Shown here: piece after piece, positions 24,174 to 33,206 of the stretch
How positions within the stretch are numbered: position 1 is the stretch's first letter
How the letters are laid out: each line of letters begins with the position of its first letter
Source of the DNA: CAZIRF01 sp964541755
Lineage (GTDB): Bacteria > Spirochaetota > Spirochaetia > Treponematales > Breznakiellaceae
Assembly (NCBI GenBank): GCA_964541755.1
Contig: CAZIRF010000021.1
Location: forward strand, 1 to 47,268
DNA: 47,268 nt
Reading direction: 5' to 3'
Translations under genes and position numbers: made by a program
The notes under the pieces: generated by a model
Databases searched by the model: none
Told to the model about the DNA's origin: nothing
Seen by the model: the letters and a program-made list of their open reading frames with translations, nothing else

Positions 24174-26300
24174 TCATAGACGCAGGAGTATTTCCTGGAG
24201 GAGCGTCGTACCAAACCCGAATACCTGCATGAAGAGCGAGACAAACAGGACCACAACAATGACAATGAGGATAATCCCGATTACCGACAACAAGATGGAC
24301 CAGAGGGTCGTCTTGAGCGTGTATTGGTGCACACCCCGTACTGCCACAACAAAGTGGATCACAAACCACAATTGGCCGGCAACCTGGAAGATGGTAAGGA
24401 AATCTCCCTCATCCTGAACAATAAAGTTGCTCACAATAACCAAAGGCAGGGATACCAGAATCATGGGTAACAGCGAGTATGCAGTAAATATCCAGATTTC
24501 CTTGAAGGACCCCTTGCCGTCGTGCAGGGTGCTCACGCCCCAGTTGGAAATGGTCCAAAGGACAAAGATACCGATGGACATACCGAAGAGGACGATGATG
24601 TTCATGCGGTCGAGTCGGTTCGGGTTGAAAATAAACCCGGTAAACTGATACTCGATGATGGTCAGTATGAAGAAGACCGCGAGTATGATATTTGCGTAGA
24701 GGAGCGAGCCCTTCTTTTCGAGCTTTAGTTCATCCCAGCCCTTGAAGGGGTGACGCAAAAGGTAGAAAGGGAAGCGCAGGGTACTCTGGAACACAACACG
24801 CTCGCCGGGCCCCTTGCCATAGCGTTTGCGAAGAGCTCCCACAATAAAAGGACTCGCAATGAGCAGGGCAAGAATGAACATAAGGAGCCCGAAATACTCG
24901 CGCAGTATCTGCAAACGATATTCGCGGAAGGACTCGGAGTAGCCACGACGGTTATTGGACTCCTTGTAGTAATACATTGCTTCTTTATAGTCACCGGCGT
25001 GTTCAAAGGCGCGCCCCAAACCACGCAGAACAATGTAATTGTTGCGGTCCATGGCGAGTGCCCGGAACCAGTGTTCACGCGCTTCCTCATAGTAGCCGTC
25101 TTCGAAAAGGACGGTCCCTTCACGCAGCGCGTTACCGTACATACCCGGTTCAAAAGCGGTAAGAGACCCCTTTACTTCATCGAGAACGAAAATGCGGTTG
25201 TTCGAGCTTACAAGATCAACAGCATTGCGGAAGGTACCCACCTGATCGCCTGGCCCACCAAAAATGGTAACGAGATTACAGGACTGATCATATTGAAAGA
25301 CACGCCCGCGTTCGGTATCGAGAACATTGATGAAATTCTTGTCATCAACGTCGATTGCCACGAGACGAGACTTCTCGACCCGATTGGTCCACACTTCTTC
25401 CAAGTCGCCAAAGAAGGCGAGCTCCGGTTTTCTGCCCGCCCAGAGGATATTTTGGGACAGGGGATTGAGCTTCTTTACCTGCCCTTTCTGCTCATTTTCG
25501 CCAAAGTTCGAGACCGTATAAATAAAGCCCTCTTCATCAATGGTAAAGTTGGCATACTCAACCGGCACGAAGCGGTACATACGCTCTCGTTGTTCCTTGG
25601 TCATGAATTTGCGCCAGATGAGATCGCGGCGCAAACGCCCGTCGACGTTTACCTTGTTTGATCCATAAAATCCCAAGAAGGCCCCGTTACGGGCAAAGGT
25701 CCAGGCGCCCCGATACGAACCGAAGGACAAAACATAGAGGACGCCGAGATTGTCGACAAGAACATTTTCCGGAAGGAACTCTATCGACTCGTCGATGAGA
25801 TCGGTTTTCGGTTTGGAAATATCGAAGAGGAGCTGCACGTCCTTGTTGAATACAAGAACTCTCTTGGATCCGCGATCGGCGACGTAGATGCGCTGTTCAC
25901 TGTCTGTTGTCACACCGCGGGGGTCGTTGAGGGAAAACTCCGTGCCCTCGGTATCGTAGAATCGATCGATAACCCGTACAAGAGCCATATCGCTGTCGAG
26001 GACGACGATACGTGAATTACCCGAATCGAGGAGCCAGATGTTCCCCTCAATATCGCGGTGCAGGTCCTTGGGGTTCTTGAGGGCCCCGATTCCCAGGTCG
26101 TAGCCATTCACGCTATCCAACGGGAGGTAGGCGGGGGTGGCAGGAACACTCGTTTCCCAAATCCCGTAGGTGTACGAGTGATAGGGAACGGGCGGCACGA
26201 CAGGGGGATCGGCGAAGAGGGCCGTGGAACCTGCGGTAATACAGAGCGCAAGAAAAAGCCCTGCGCGTAGTGGCAGAATAAAAGAAAGCAGTCTTTTCAC
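24174..26300 (-). CDS. NHL-repeat / TPR / Yip1-type membrane protein of unknown function
   Basis: 708 aa, GTG start at 26300 with GGAGT upstream. A signal peptide (MKRLLSFILPLRAGLFLALC...) leads into residues about 60-390 with NHL-type beta-propeller repeats: NPKDLHRDIEGNIWLLDSGN, DPRGVTTDSEQRIYVADRGS, FTIDEEGFIYTVSNFGE, IDVDDKNFINVLDTERGR. A short TPR-like part follows (GTVLFEDGYYEEAREHWFRA, YKEAMYYYKESN). The C-terminal ~250 residues hold about six membrane spans of Yip1 type (FGLLMFILALLIASPFIVGAL, ILAVFFILTIIEYQF, ILLSVIGIILIVIVVVLFVS). Propeller and TPR would be periplasmic. The gene fits tightly between a permease and the DUF5696 gene. A structural or sugar-sensing part of the importer is plausible (inference). 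Confidence 0.75.
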   Translation of the reverse strand: MKRLLSFILPLRAGLFLALCITAGSTALFADPPVVPPVPYHSYTYGIWETSVPATPAYLPLDSVNGYDLGIGALKNPKDLHRDIEGNIWLLDSGNSRIVVLDSDMALVRVIDRFYDTEGTEFSLNDPRGVTTDSEQRIYVADRGSKRVLVFNKDVQLLFDISKPKTDLIDESIEFLPENVLVDNLGVLYVLSFGSYRGAWTFARNGAFLGFYGSNKVNVDGRLRRDLIWRKFMTKEQRERMYRFVPVEYANFTIDEEGFIYTVSNFGENEQKGQVKKLNPLSQNILWAGRKPELAFFGDLEEVWTNRVEKSRLVAIDVDDKNFINVLDTERGRVFQYDQSCNLVTIFGGPGDQVGTFRNAVDLVSSNNRIFVLDEVKGSLTAFEPGMYGNALREGTVLFEDGYYEEAREHWFRALAMDRNNYIVLRGLGRAFEHAGDYKEAMYYYKESNNRRGYSESFREYRLQILREYFGLLMFILALLIASPFIVGALRKRYGKGPGERVVFQSTLRFPFYLLRHPFKGWDELKLEKKGSLLYANIILAVFFILTIIEYQFTGFIFNPNRLDRMNIIVLFGMSIGIFVLWTISNWGVSTLHDGKGSFKEIWIFTAYSLLPMILVSLPLVIVSNFIVQDEGDFLTIFQVAGQLWFVIHFVVAVRGVHQYTLKTTLWSILLSVIGIILIVIVVVLFVSLFMQVFGFGTTLLQEILLRL

Positions 26301-26303
26301 GGT

Positions 26304-27263
26304 CTACTCCTTGATTCCCGACGCCGTCATGGTCTCGATTACAGACTTCTGCGTCAGCTGGAAGAGAATCACCGGGGGCAAAAGCATGACGAGGGCAATA
26401 GCAGAAACGACACCCGCACGGGCGAGGCCGCCGGCCTGAACCTGGGACATAACCGCGGGAAGCACCTTCATGGCCTCGTCATAGATGAAGTTGTTGCCCG
26501 GCTGATTCCAGATGGCCTGGAATGCAAAGATAGTGAGCGTGAGCCAAGCGGGGCGCACAGCCGGCATGACAACACGCCACCAGATAAAGAATTCGTTGCC
26601 TCCATCAATGCGGGCCGCCTCAAGGAGGGAGGTGGGCACCTGGGTCATGAACTGCCGCATGAGAAACACCCCGAGCGTCTGCTGGATAACCGGCAGGATA
26701 AGAGCCGGGTAGGTATTGATGAGCCCCAATTTGGCAATAATGATGTACTGCGGGATGTACAGGACCTGCCCGGTAAAGAGAAGTGCAACAACAATAATCT
26801 CGCTAATACCTTTTTGCCCCGGGAAGCGGTGCTTGGCCAGGGGATAGGCACACATACTGGCGACAAGGACATTACCCACCGTCGCCACCACAGACACAAA
26901 GGTGCTGTTGAAGAGGTAGCGGCTGAATGGCACCCAGAGGTTCGAGAGAATCTGGGCAAGGTTGATGAAGTTTTCCGTCGTGGGGTTGGCCACCCAGAGC
27001 CGCGGCGGGAAGATGAAGAGCTCTTCCATGGGCTTGAAGGCATTCACAAAGGCGAAAACCACTGGAAGAACCATGAATGCGCCCAAGGCAGCAACACCCA
27101 AAAACAGGAAAAATGTGACCACTGGCGAACGGTTCAGCTTCTTTGCCGGGCGCAATTTATAGTGTTTCTTCTTTTTGCCGGACGTAACGCCGTAATTGGA
27201 TTCGCCCTCTCGTAAGAGAGAATCGGCAGAAGACGCCGTATCGAAAGTTTTGGCATCAGTCAT
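26304..27263 (-). CDS. Carbohydrate ABC transporter permease (MalG-like)
   Basis: 319 aa. A polar, basic N-terminus (GKKKKHYKLRPAKKLNRS) precedes span 1 (VVTFFLFLGVAALGAFMVLP). The EAA loop is LEAARIDGGNEFFIWWRVV followed by MPAVRP, and the protein ends IETMTASGIKE as MalG-type subunits do. It overlaps the upstream permease gene by 8 bp and is 3 bp from the NHL-Yip1 gene. Confidence 0.92.
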   Translation of the reverse strand: MTDAKTFDTASSADSLLREGESNYGVTSGKKKKHYKLRPAKKLNRSPVVTFFLFLGVAALGAFMVLPVVFAFVNAFKPMEELFIFPPRLWVANPTTENFINLAQILSNLWVPFSRYLFNSTFVSVVATVGNVLVASMCAYPLAKHRFPGQKGISEIIVVALLFTGQVLYIPQYIIIAKLGLINTYPALILPVIQQTLGVFLMRQFMTQVPTSLLEAARIDGGNEFFIWWRVVMPAVRPAWLTLTIFAFQAIWNQPGNNFIYDEAMKVLPAVMSQVQAGGLARAGVVSAIALVMLLPPVILFQLTQKSVIETMTASGIKE

Positions 27264-28209
27264 TCGAGAGCCCCTTGATGAGTTTGAAGATAAGCTTGTT
27301 GGTAAGGAACATCATGAGGAAGAGGATAACGGCAATAGCACAGGCGTAGCCCATTTCAAAGCGCACGAGACCATAGTCCATGATGTAAGTTCCAATAGTA
27401 TCCGCCGTATACCCGCGCGAGGGGAAGCCGGCGACCTGCTTGACGACTTCGGCAACACCAAAAGAAGCACCTATCTGCATAACCGCACCAAAGAGGAGCT
27501 GTGGGGCCATCTGCGGAATGGTGATGTACCAGAGCTCCTGCCAGCGGTTCTTTATGCCGTCTATGGCGCCGGCCTCGTAGAGGCTGCGGTCGATACTCTG
27601 GAATCCTGCGATAAAAGCAAGAAACCCGGCACCAAAGGAGAGCCAAATCTGAACGAGAAGGACGACAGGAAGAACATATTTCGTGTCACCAATCCAGTCG
27701 ATGGGCTCGCGAATAATGCCCAGATTGATAAGAGTGCCATTAGCCAGACCATAGTAATCACCTGAAAAAATGAGAACCCAAATAAAGAAGAGATTCCCAG
27801 CCAAAGCTGGTGAATAAAACACCAAGGTCAGAAAAGAGCGCAAGTTTGACCCGAAATCATTTATAAGCCATGCCAATAAAAACGAAAGAATATAACTTAA
27901 AGGACCCGTCACAAAGGCAAAGATCAGGGTATTCTTTACAACTTGGAGAAATATCTGGTCGTCCAGGATAAGGCGCATGTAGTTGGACCACCCTGCCCAA
28001 GTGGGGAACTCCAGCATGTTGAAGTTGGTAAAACTCAACACAATCGAAGACAGGATGGGGAGAATGGTAAAAGTGAAGAAGAGAAGCAGAAAGGGCGCCA
28101 TAAGGAGGTAGCTCTCCTTGCTCCTCCATATCTTCTTCCACAGCGGGGTTCGCCAGACATTCTTGGGGTCCAGCGCAGCCCCGGCAGCTATCGATGAATT
28201 ACTCTTCAT
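27256..28209 (-). CDS. Carbohydrate ABC transporter permease (MalF-like)
   Basis: 317 aa with six spans, the first LLMAPFLLLFFTFTILPILS. The EAA loop is YEAGAIDGIKNRWQELWYI followed by TIPQMAP. Its ATG lies inside the 3' end of the giant binding-protein gene (11-bp overlap), so the first importer module is translationally coupled. Confidence 0.92.
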   Translation of the reverse strand: MKSNSSIAAGAALDPKNVWRTPLWKKIWRSKESYLLMAPFLLLFFTFTILPILSSIVLSFTNFNMLEFPTWAGWSNYMRLILDDQIFLQVVKNTLIFAFVTGPLSYILSFLLAWLINDFGSNLRSFLTLVFYSPALAGNLFFIWVLIFSGDYYGLANGTLINLGIIREPIDWIGDTKYVLPVVLLVQIWLSFGAGFLAFIAGFQSIDRSLYEAGAIDGIKNRWQELWYITIPQMAPQLLFGAVMQIGASFGVAEVVKQVAGFPSRGYTADTIGTYIMDYGLVRFEMGYACAIAVILFLMMFLTNKLIFKLIKGLSND

Positions 28210-31120
28210 AGAGACCGAGCTCCTTTCGCTTGCGCATGAGTTCTTCGTTAATCATCTCCGTATACCGGTAGAGGGTTGCACGGGGATTCATATTGTCGTA
28301 GACGACACGACTAAAGGCCGTATCGAGCATGCGGATGGTATAGTAGCCACCGGGTATCTCCGGGACTTCCTTGACGTGGGCACGTTGGGCATTGATCATG
28401 GCAACCTCATCCCGTGACCACGGGAGGTTATTGAAGGCCTCGACATTGGCCGTATTCCAGCGGGCCGCGACACCCAACATGGTTTCAACCTGGCGCCCAA
28501 AGGCCAACTGGGTCTCGTCGCTCGTCCACCACTTGAGGAATTCCCAGGCGGCCTCGGGGTTTTTAACACCCTTGAACATGATGGTCGCCGAGCCGCTCGC
28601 GGCCTCGGAGCGGTCGATGGTTCCGTCGGGCTTTCGGGTTCCCGGTATGGGGATCATCTCCCATTCATTGCGAATTTCGGGTGCGGCGGCATTCAACTGG
28701 TTGAAGACCGGGTATGAGGCAAGGCCGATGGGGAGCTCGCCGGTGCGGAAGCGGGTGTAGAAGTCATACTTGAGGTCAAAGCCGTAGGCCGCGTAGAAGT
28801 CGGTCCACATCTTGAAGGCCTTGTAAGCTTGCGGAGAAGTAAGCCCGGATTCGGAGAAATCCTCGTTATAAAATCTTCCGCCGTACTGGGCCAGGAGGGT
28901 GGGGAAGATATTGCGCGCACCCATACCGGCGTCTATGAGCTCCATGGCATCGATAGGCTGATAGGGAAGGCCGAACTGCATGTTGTTGCGCTGCAGGATG
29001 GGGATAATGCGGTTGATATCCTCCCAAGTCTCCGGGGGTTCAAGGCCCAATTCACGGAAGACGTCGGTGCGGTAGAACATGAGGTGGAAATCCTGCGTAA
29101 GGGGCAGGCCATAGACCCCGCCCTGCAGGGTGTAGGGGACCATGGCCGTCTGCGAGAAGCGGGAAGCCACCTCGTCGAAGTCGTCAAAGCTCGCCAAATC
29201 GTAGAGGGCGTTGCGCGAGGCAAAGTTGATGGGCAAACCGCGGGAGACACCGATTGAAATCTCGGGGCCGCGCCCGGCCAGGGTCGCCTCGATGAGGGCT
29301 GCCTGTACAAGACTCAGGTTTATCTTGATACCCGTCTTGGGGGTAAAGTCGTTTATGATGAGTTCCCGCAGTATCTGCGTCTGATCGCGCCCAAGGCCCG
29401 TCCAGACAACAACGGCCTCGTCGTGCTGGGCACCGATACTGTTGTAATCCTCCACAAAAGAGGCCAGGAAGGAGCGGAAGCCCATGACCGCCTGCTGGAA
29501 GAAATTGGCCGTGGGTTTCGGCAGGCGATCCTTGACGCCGGCAATACCCAGATAATCCATTTCCAGGGCCACTTCCTTACGGTAGAGTATCCACTGGGCA
29601 AGGGCCGCAATATTGTCGCGGAAGGTCGTCTGGCGCCGCTTGATATCCTCCGGCTTCGAAGCGAATTCTGCGAGCTGGCGGGCCACAATGCGAAGCTGGG
29701 CGGCTTCCGAACCCTTCTGTCCGGTAATGCGCTCGAACTCGTCTGCCTGCTGGGTAAAGCGTATCGAAAGATTGTCGAGCTTCTCGATGAGCCCGGGAAT
29801 TTCCTTGTCCAGGTTGTAGTCGCGGTAGATATCCGGTTCGGCACCCATAATCATGATAAAACGCCGACGCAGAGTGTTGATCTCGTAGGTAAGGTCGTCG
29901 ACCTCGGTGAGTATGCTCGAAAGGGGACCCAAAGCGCCTTCGAGGCGAATGGTGTTGCGCCCCTTCTTGAGGTGCACCAGATAGGGCTCCCCGGTCTCCT
30001 TCGAGCGGGGCACCACCTGCTGCCATTGAAGCGCGTAGGGAAACTCGAGGGCGGCGAGCTCTTCAAAGGGGACTTCCCCATTGACGGACACCGTACGAAC
30101 AGCCGCCATACCACGTTGAAAGTTCTGACGGCCCTTGAAATAGAGGGTATACAAACCCTCCTCGGGAGCCTCAAGCTCCCACTCGAGCCACTGGCCGGGA
30201 AGTTTCCAGGACCAGCTGCCACCCATCGTATTGAGACGAATCTTTGCCGGATGTGAAGGCTCGGTAGCCGCATCGGAACGGTCGTAGGTCCCACTCAGGG
30301 TAGAGTCCGATTTGAGAATGGCATGTTCGGCCTGGACTTTCACAAAGCCCTTCTCCACCGTCTTCAAACCACTGGCCTTTTTGGCGGCAATATACTCCTC
30401 GTAGGAGGGAGGAACAGTATCATTGTGCAAGCGTATTGCTGCGAGGGCTATATTTTCACGGCGCAGCCGCAGACGAAGCCGGTGTTTGCCTGCCGTTACA
30501 TAAACGGGCATGCTCTTGTTGTAAAAGCCCTGGGTATCGATAAAATTGCGTCGTGTCCAGGTGAAAACCTCCACCTGATTCGGCTTGAGCTCGTTACCCA
30601 GTTCATCGCGGGGAATGGCTGTCGCATCCTTCCAAATACGCGGGAAGAACACGCTCTCGAAATCCGAAAACGGCAATTCTCCATCCACAAACAAGGAGAA
30701 CTCCACACCCTGACCCTTTCCGGGAAGCGGCATGTAGTCGAGCGAGATAAAATAGAAACCGGTTTCTGGCACCGAAAATTCCCAATCGACCCAACCACGC
30801 TCACCCTTCCAAGAGAGGACATCCGTATTCCCACGATACTCATCAAGAACCGTGAGCCGGGCATCTCCGCCGGAGGCAACAAAAGATGATGCAGGAATCG
30901 TGATCGCTGTATCGGGACGCGCAGTGCCCTGGTGCTTGATCAGATAGCCTGATACCGAGTTGGTTCGTGACCAACGAATGAGTTCCGCCTCTCCCGAGAC
31001 CCTGGAGGACGCATCGCCGCCAGTCTCTTGGGCCCCAAGACCCACGAGAGCAAGCAGGGCAAACAGCGCCAGCAGGGAACCCGAACGGAAGAGCGAAAGC
31101 TGTGTGTGTTCAACCGCCAT
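28199..31120 (-). CDS. Giant solute-binding protein with N-terminal carbohydrate-binding-like domains
   Basis: 973 aa from the ATG at 31120 (AAGG five bases upstream). A signal peptide ends near LVGLGAQE with no lipobox Cys. Residues about 60-410 contain two similar beta-rich modules (EFSVPETGFYFISLDYMPLP with FSLFVDGELPF; and LEWELEAPEEGLYTLYFKGR with VSVNGEVPFEELAAL). About 420-560 is helical (PGLIEKLDNLSIRFTQQADEF, AQLRIVARQLAEFAS). About 570-973 is a family 1 solute-binding protein (GRDQTQILRELIINDFTPKT, GVYGLPLTQDFHLMFYRTD, SGSATIMFKGVKNPEAAWEF). Ordinary CUT1 receptors have 400-550 aa. It is the first gene of the eight-gene operon. The architecture suggests binding of a long or decorated glycan before transfer (inference). 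Confidence 0.85.
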   Translation of the reverse strand: MAVEHTQLSLFRSGSLLALFALLALVGLGAQETGGDASSRVSGEAELIRWSRTNSVSGYLIKHQGTARPDTAITIPASSFVASGGDARLTVLDEYRGNTDVLSWKGERGWVDWEFSVPETGFYFISLDYMPLPGKGQGVEFSLFVDGELPFSDFESVFFPRIWKDATAIPRDELGNELKPNQVEVFTWTRRNFIDTQGFYNKSMPVYVTAGKHRLRLRLRRENIALAAIRLHNDTVPPSYEEYIAAKKASGLKTVEKGFVKVQAEHAILKSDSTLSGTYDRSDAATEPSHPAKIRLNTMGGSWSWKLPGQWLEWELEAPEEGLYTLYFKGRQNFQRGMAAVRTVSVNGEVPFEELAALEFPYALQWQQVVPRSKETGEPYLVHLKKGRNTIRLEGALGPLSSILTEVDDLTYEINTLRRRFIMIMGAEPDIYRDYNLDKEIPGLIEKLDNLSIRFTQQADEFERITGQKGSEAAQLRIVARQLAEFASKPEDIKRRQTTFRDNIAALAQWILYRKEVALEMDYLGIAGVKDRLPKPTANFFQQAVMGFRSFLASFVEDYNSIGAQHDEAVVVWTGLGRDQTQILRELIINDFTPKTGIKINLSLVQAALIEATLAGRGPEISIGVSRGLPINFASRNALYDLASFDDFDEVASRFSQTAMVPYTLQGGVYGLPLTQDFHLMFYRTDVFRELGLEPPETWEDINRIIPILQRNNMQFGLPYQPIDAMELIDAGMGARNIFPTLLAQYGGRFYNEDFSESGLTSPQAYKAFKMWTDFYAAYGFDLKYDFYTRFRTGELPIGLASYPVFNQLNAAAPEIRNEWEMIPIPGTRKPDGTIDRSEAASGSATIMFKGVKNPEAAWEFLKWWTSDETQLAFGRQVETMLGVAARWNTANVEAFNNLPWSRDEVAMINAQRAHVKEVPEIPGGYYTIRMLDTAFSRVVYDNMNPRATLYRYTEMINEELMRKRKELGLYEE

Positions 31121-31444
31121 TATGACCTTCTTCTCCTTGAGACGAGGATACCACCGCTTTGCCACGGAAAAAACCGGGTGAATACGGAGAGATATCCGAT
31201 AAATACCTGTAGATACCACCAAAAAGGAGGTGAACTCCATACATCAACGTGATAATCAAACTGTCATGCAAACCGCAGCTGATGAATCCACAATAGGGCA
31301 TTTCCCCCATGGACCACTTCGGCCACACAACCCGCCCAGTATACCAGCCTTCTTCCGTATTGCCCAGTAATTTCGTGCGACAGACGGGACTCTTTGGTGC
31401 ATTTCAACACTGTATACCCACCTTTTGCAGGCGTATATGGCAGG
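31121..31444. other. Divergent control region between the importer operon and the AraC regulator gene
   Basis: This stretch of about 324 bp contains two direct repeats, a GGAGGTGAACTCC inverted repeat (31226-31238) and AT-rich promoter-like stretches, but no clear -35/-10 pair that I would name. No gene was found. Confidence 0.5.
31147..31220. promoter_or_regulatory. Two GATACCACC direct repeats, possible AraC-type regulator sites
   Basis: GATACCACC occurs at 31147-31155 and 31212-31220, 65 bp apart (about six helical turns), between the divergent AraC-type gene and the operon. Direct-repeat half sites are usual for AraC-family activators. The assignment is by position only. Confidence 0.35.
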
Positions 31445-32299
31445 ATGTATTGCGTACATGGTATACTGTCGGGTGTGAAAGCTTCAGACGACCACAATAT
31501 CGACCTCCTGTTTTACCACTGCGGCGAGCAGGCCTGCCATCCTGGCCATCGATGGCGAAGTGTCCGCAGTTATTATCTCTTCCATTATATATTGTCCGGT
31601 AGCGGAACCGCTTTCTTCGACAGCAAGGCAGTCAAACTGACAGCCGGCGAGGGTTTTCTCTATACCCCCAAGGAAATCAGCGACTACCAGGCCGATCTGC
31701 AAACCCCTTGGCACTACCTGTGGATTGCCTTTAGCGGCCGGCAAGCAGACAACTTCCTGCAAGGTGTCGGACTCGACCAAAAACGCCGTATTTATCGATC
31801 GGAAAACCCAGAAAAGACGGCCAGAGCCCTTTCTACCATCGTCAAACACCTCGCACTTGATCCCCCGTTCTTCGAAAAAACAGCCCTCCTCTACCGGGCC
31901 TTTTCCGTTCTGGATGCCAACCGTCAAGCACAGCGCCCCTACTCGCCAGACCGCAGTATTGCCGACGACTACATATCAGCCATACACGATTGGATCCAGG
32001 AAAACTATCAAGACCCGAATGCAAGTGTCCAGGCCATGGCAGACCGCATGGGACTCTGCCGGACCTATCTCTCGACATTGGTCAAGAAAAAAACCGGGAA
32101 AACCCCGCAAGAGCTTCTGCTCGTCCAGCGTATGACTACAGCCAATACGCTCCTCTACGCAACAGCCCTGCCCATCTCGCAAATCGCCAACCGTGTCGGC
32201 TACCCCGACCCCTTGAGTTTTTCCCGCAGTTTCAAACGATGGTTTTCCTATTCACCCCGCGAAGCCCGGCGTCGACACAGCGCCGGCGAGGCGTTTTGA
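31445..32299 (+). CDS. AraC-family transcriptional regulator
   Basis: 284 aa from the first in-frame ATG; a GTG at 31475 (VKASDDHN...) or a TTG at 31394 are alternatives because no strong Shine-Dalgarno site is seen. An N-terminal cupin-like sensor domain (FHYILSGSGTAFFDSKAVKL, GEGFLYTPKEISDYQAD) binds the effector. The C-terminal double helix-turn-helix is clear: ASVQAMADRMGLCRTYLSTL and PISQIANRVGYPDPLSFSRS (second recognition helix and the family signature), ending FSYSPREARR. The gene is divergent from the importer operon, which it most likely controls in response to a sugar. Confidence 0.9.
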   Translation: MYCVHGILSGVKASDDHNIDLLFYHCGEQACHPGHRWRSVRSYYLFHYILSGSGTAFFDSKAVKLTAGEGFLYTPKEISDYQADLQTPWHYLWIAFSGRQADNFLQGVGLDQKRRIYRSENPEKTARALSTIVKHLALDPPFFEKTALLYRAFSVLDANRQAQRPYSPDRSIADDYISAIHDWIQENYQDPNASVQAMADRMGLCRTYLSTLVKKKTGKTPQELLLVQRMTTANTLLYATALPISQIANRVGYPDPLSFSRSFKRWFSYSPREARRRHSAGEAF

Positions 32300-32360
32300 A
32301 ACGCGTGGAACACATGAAGGGAAAAGTTCTCCACATGAAAATACTGCCATAAAAACAGCA

Positions 32361-32378
32361 TCAAGGGAAACCGGTTTT
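32361..32378. promoter_or_regulatory. Palindromic operator candidate, copy 1 (GGAAACCGGTTTTC)
   Basis: The 17-base stretch TCAAGGGAAACCGGTTT is identical to 35793-35809 before the GH5 gene. The palindrome with a central CG is typical of LacI-family operators. It lies ten bases upstream of the -35 box of the lipoprotein gene. No LacI-type gene is in the window. Confidence 0.55.
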
Positions 32379-32387
32379 CATAATTAC

Positions 32388-32418
32388 TTGACAAAGTTGG
32401 CGTCAGTGATAGGATAAT
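32388..32418 (+). promoter_or_regulatory. Lipoprotein gene promoter
   Basis: A perfect TTGACA (32388-32393) is followed by TAGGATAAT (32410-32418), giving TAGGAT at 16-bp or GATAAT at 19-bp spacing. About 27 bp remain to the GTG start. Confidence 0.6.
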
Positions 32419-32445
32419 GAGGTATCGACACGAAGGAGGATACCT

Positions 32446-33099
32446 GTGAAGAAAATACTTGGTCTTGGCGTTGCGGCTCTTGCCGCCCTCGCCATTATTG
32501 GCTGTGCAAGCAAGCCCGCCGCCCAGACAGAGGCCCCCGCAGAAGAAGTGGCCCCACCCTCTTGGACCATCCCCGAGGGCGAAGAAGTCATGCTTGACAA
32601 CTTCGAAGATGGCAATTTCTGGTCTGCAGTTGGCGATTCTTGGGATCAGTGGGGAGCTCACAACTGGTCTATTGACGCAGACACCACCGACGAATGGAAG
32701 ACCGAAGGCGACTATGGCGCCTTCTGGGAATGGGACGTAAACCTCGGCCCGCCCTCCAACCAGGCGACCTTCTTCTGCGACCAGCTCATCGAAACCGATT
32801 GGACTGGCGTTGTTGCGGTTGTTATCGACATCAAGAACGAGGGCGACGCCCCCTTCGAGGTGCAGTTCAACTCGCAGACCACCGATGGCTGGGCCTGGTC
32901 ACAGACTGCCACCCATGTCATTCCCCCCGGGGAATTCACCGTGGTTTTCGACCTTACCAAGGACTTGGTAGATGGCGCCAGTGTGGCCATTGAGGCCATC
33001 CCCGGCATGGAAGACTTCAAGCGTGCCATGTTCACGGTCGTCAAATCAGAGGGCCCCACCCGCATGCTCGTTGACAACATCCGCCTTATCAAGCAGTAA
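32446..33099 (+). CDS. Lipoprotein with a carbohydrate-binding (CBM11/CIA30-like) domain
   Basis: 217 aa, GTG start with AAGGAGG six bases upstream. The lipobox is IIGC (Cys20) after a short basic/hydrophobic signal, and a Pro/Ala/Glu-rich linker follows. The rest is one beta-rich domain: MLDNFEDGNFWSAVGDSWDQW (21 residues, cut), then GAFWEWDVNLGPPSN, VVAVVIDIKNEGDAPFEVQF, and MLVDNIRLIKQ at the end. The LDNFEDG start and VDNIRL end are typical of jelly-roll carbohydrate-binding domains. It probably binds glycan at the membrane or cell surface. It is monocistronic with a strong promoter and terminator. Its operator is shared with the GH5 gene. Confidence 0.82.
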   Translation: MKKILGLGVAALAALAIIGCASKPAAQTEAPAEEVAPPSWTIPEGEEVMLDNFEDGNFWSAVGDSWDQWGAHNWSIDADTTDEWKTEGDYGAFWEWDVNLGPPSNQATFFCDQLIETDWTGVVAVVIDIKNEGDAPFEVQFNSQTTDGWAWSQTATHVIPPGEFTVVFDLTKDLVDGASVAIEAIPGMEDFKRAMFTVVKSEGPTRMLVDNIRLIKQ

Positions 33100-33173
33100 T
33101 AAAAGCAAGACTGATAGTGGGTAGCCGTGGCCAGTCACGGCTCTGCGGCAGCCCATGATATTGGCGCAACAAG

Positions 33174-33206
33174 CCCCCGTTCGCTTGGCGAACGGGGGTT
33201 TTTTTT
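33174..33206 (+). terminator. Rho-independent terminator of the lipoprotein gene
   Basis: Perfect 11-bp stem CCCCCGTTCGC/GCGAACGGGGG (33174-33184 and 33188-33198), 3-base loop, eight T. Confidence 0.92.
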
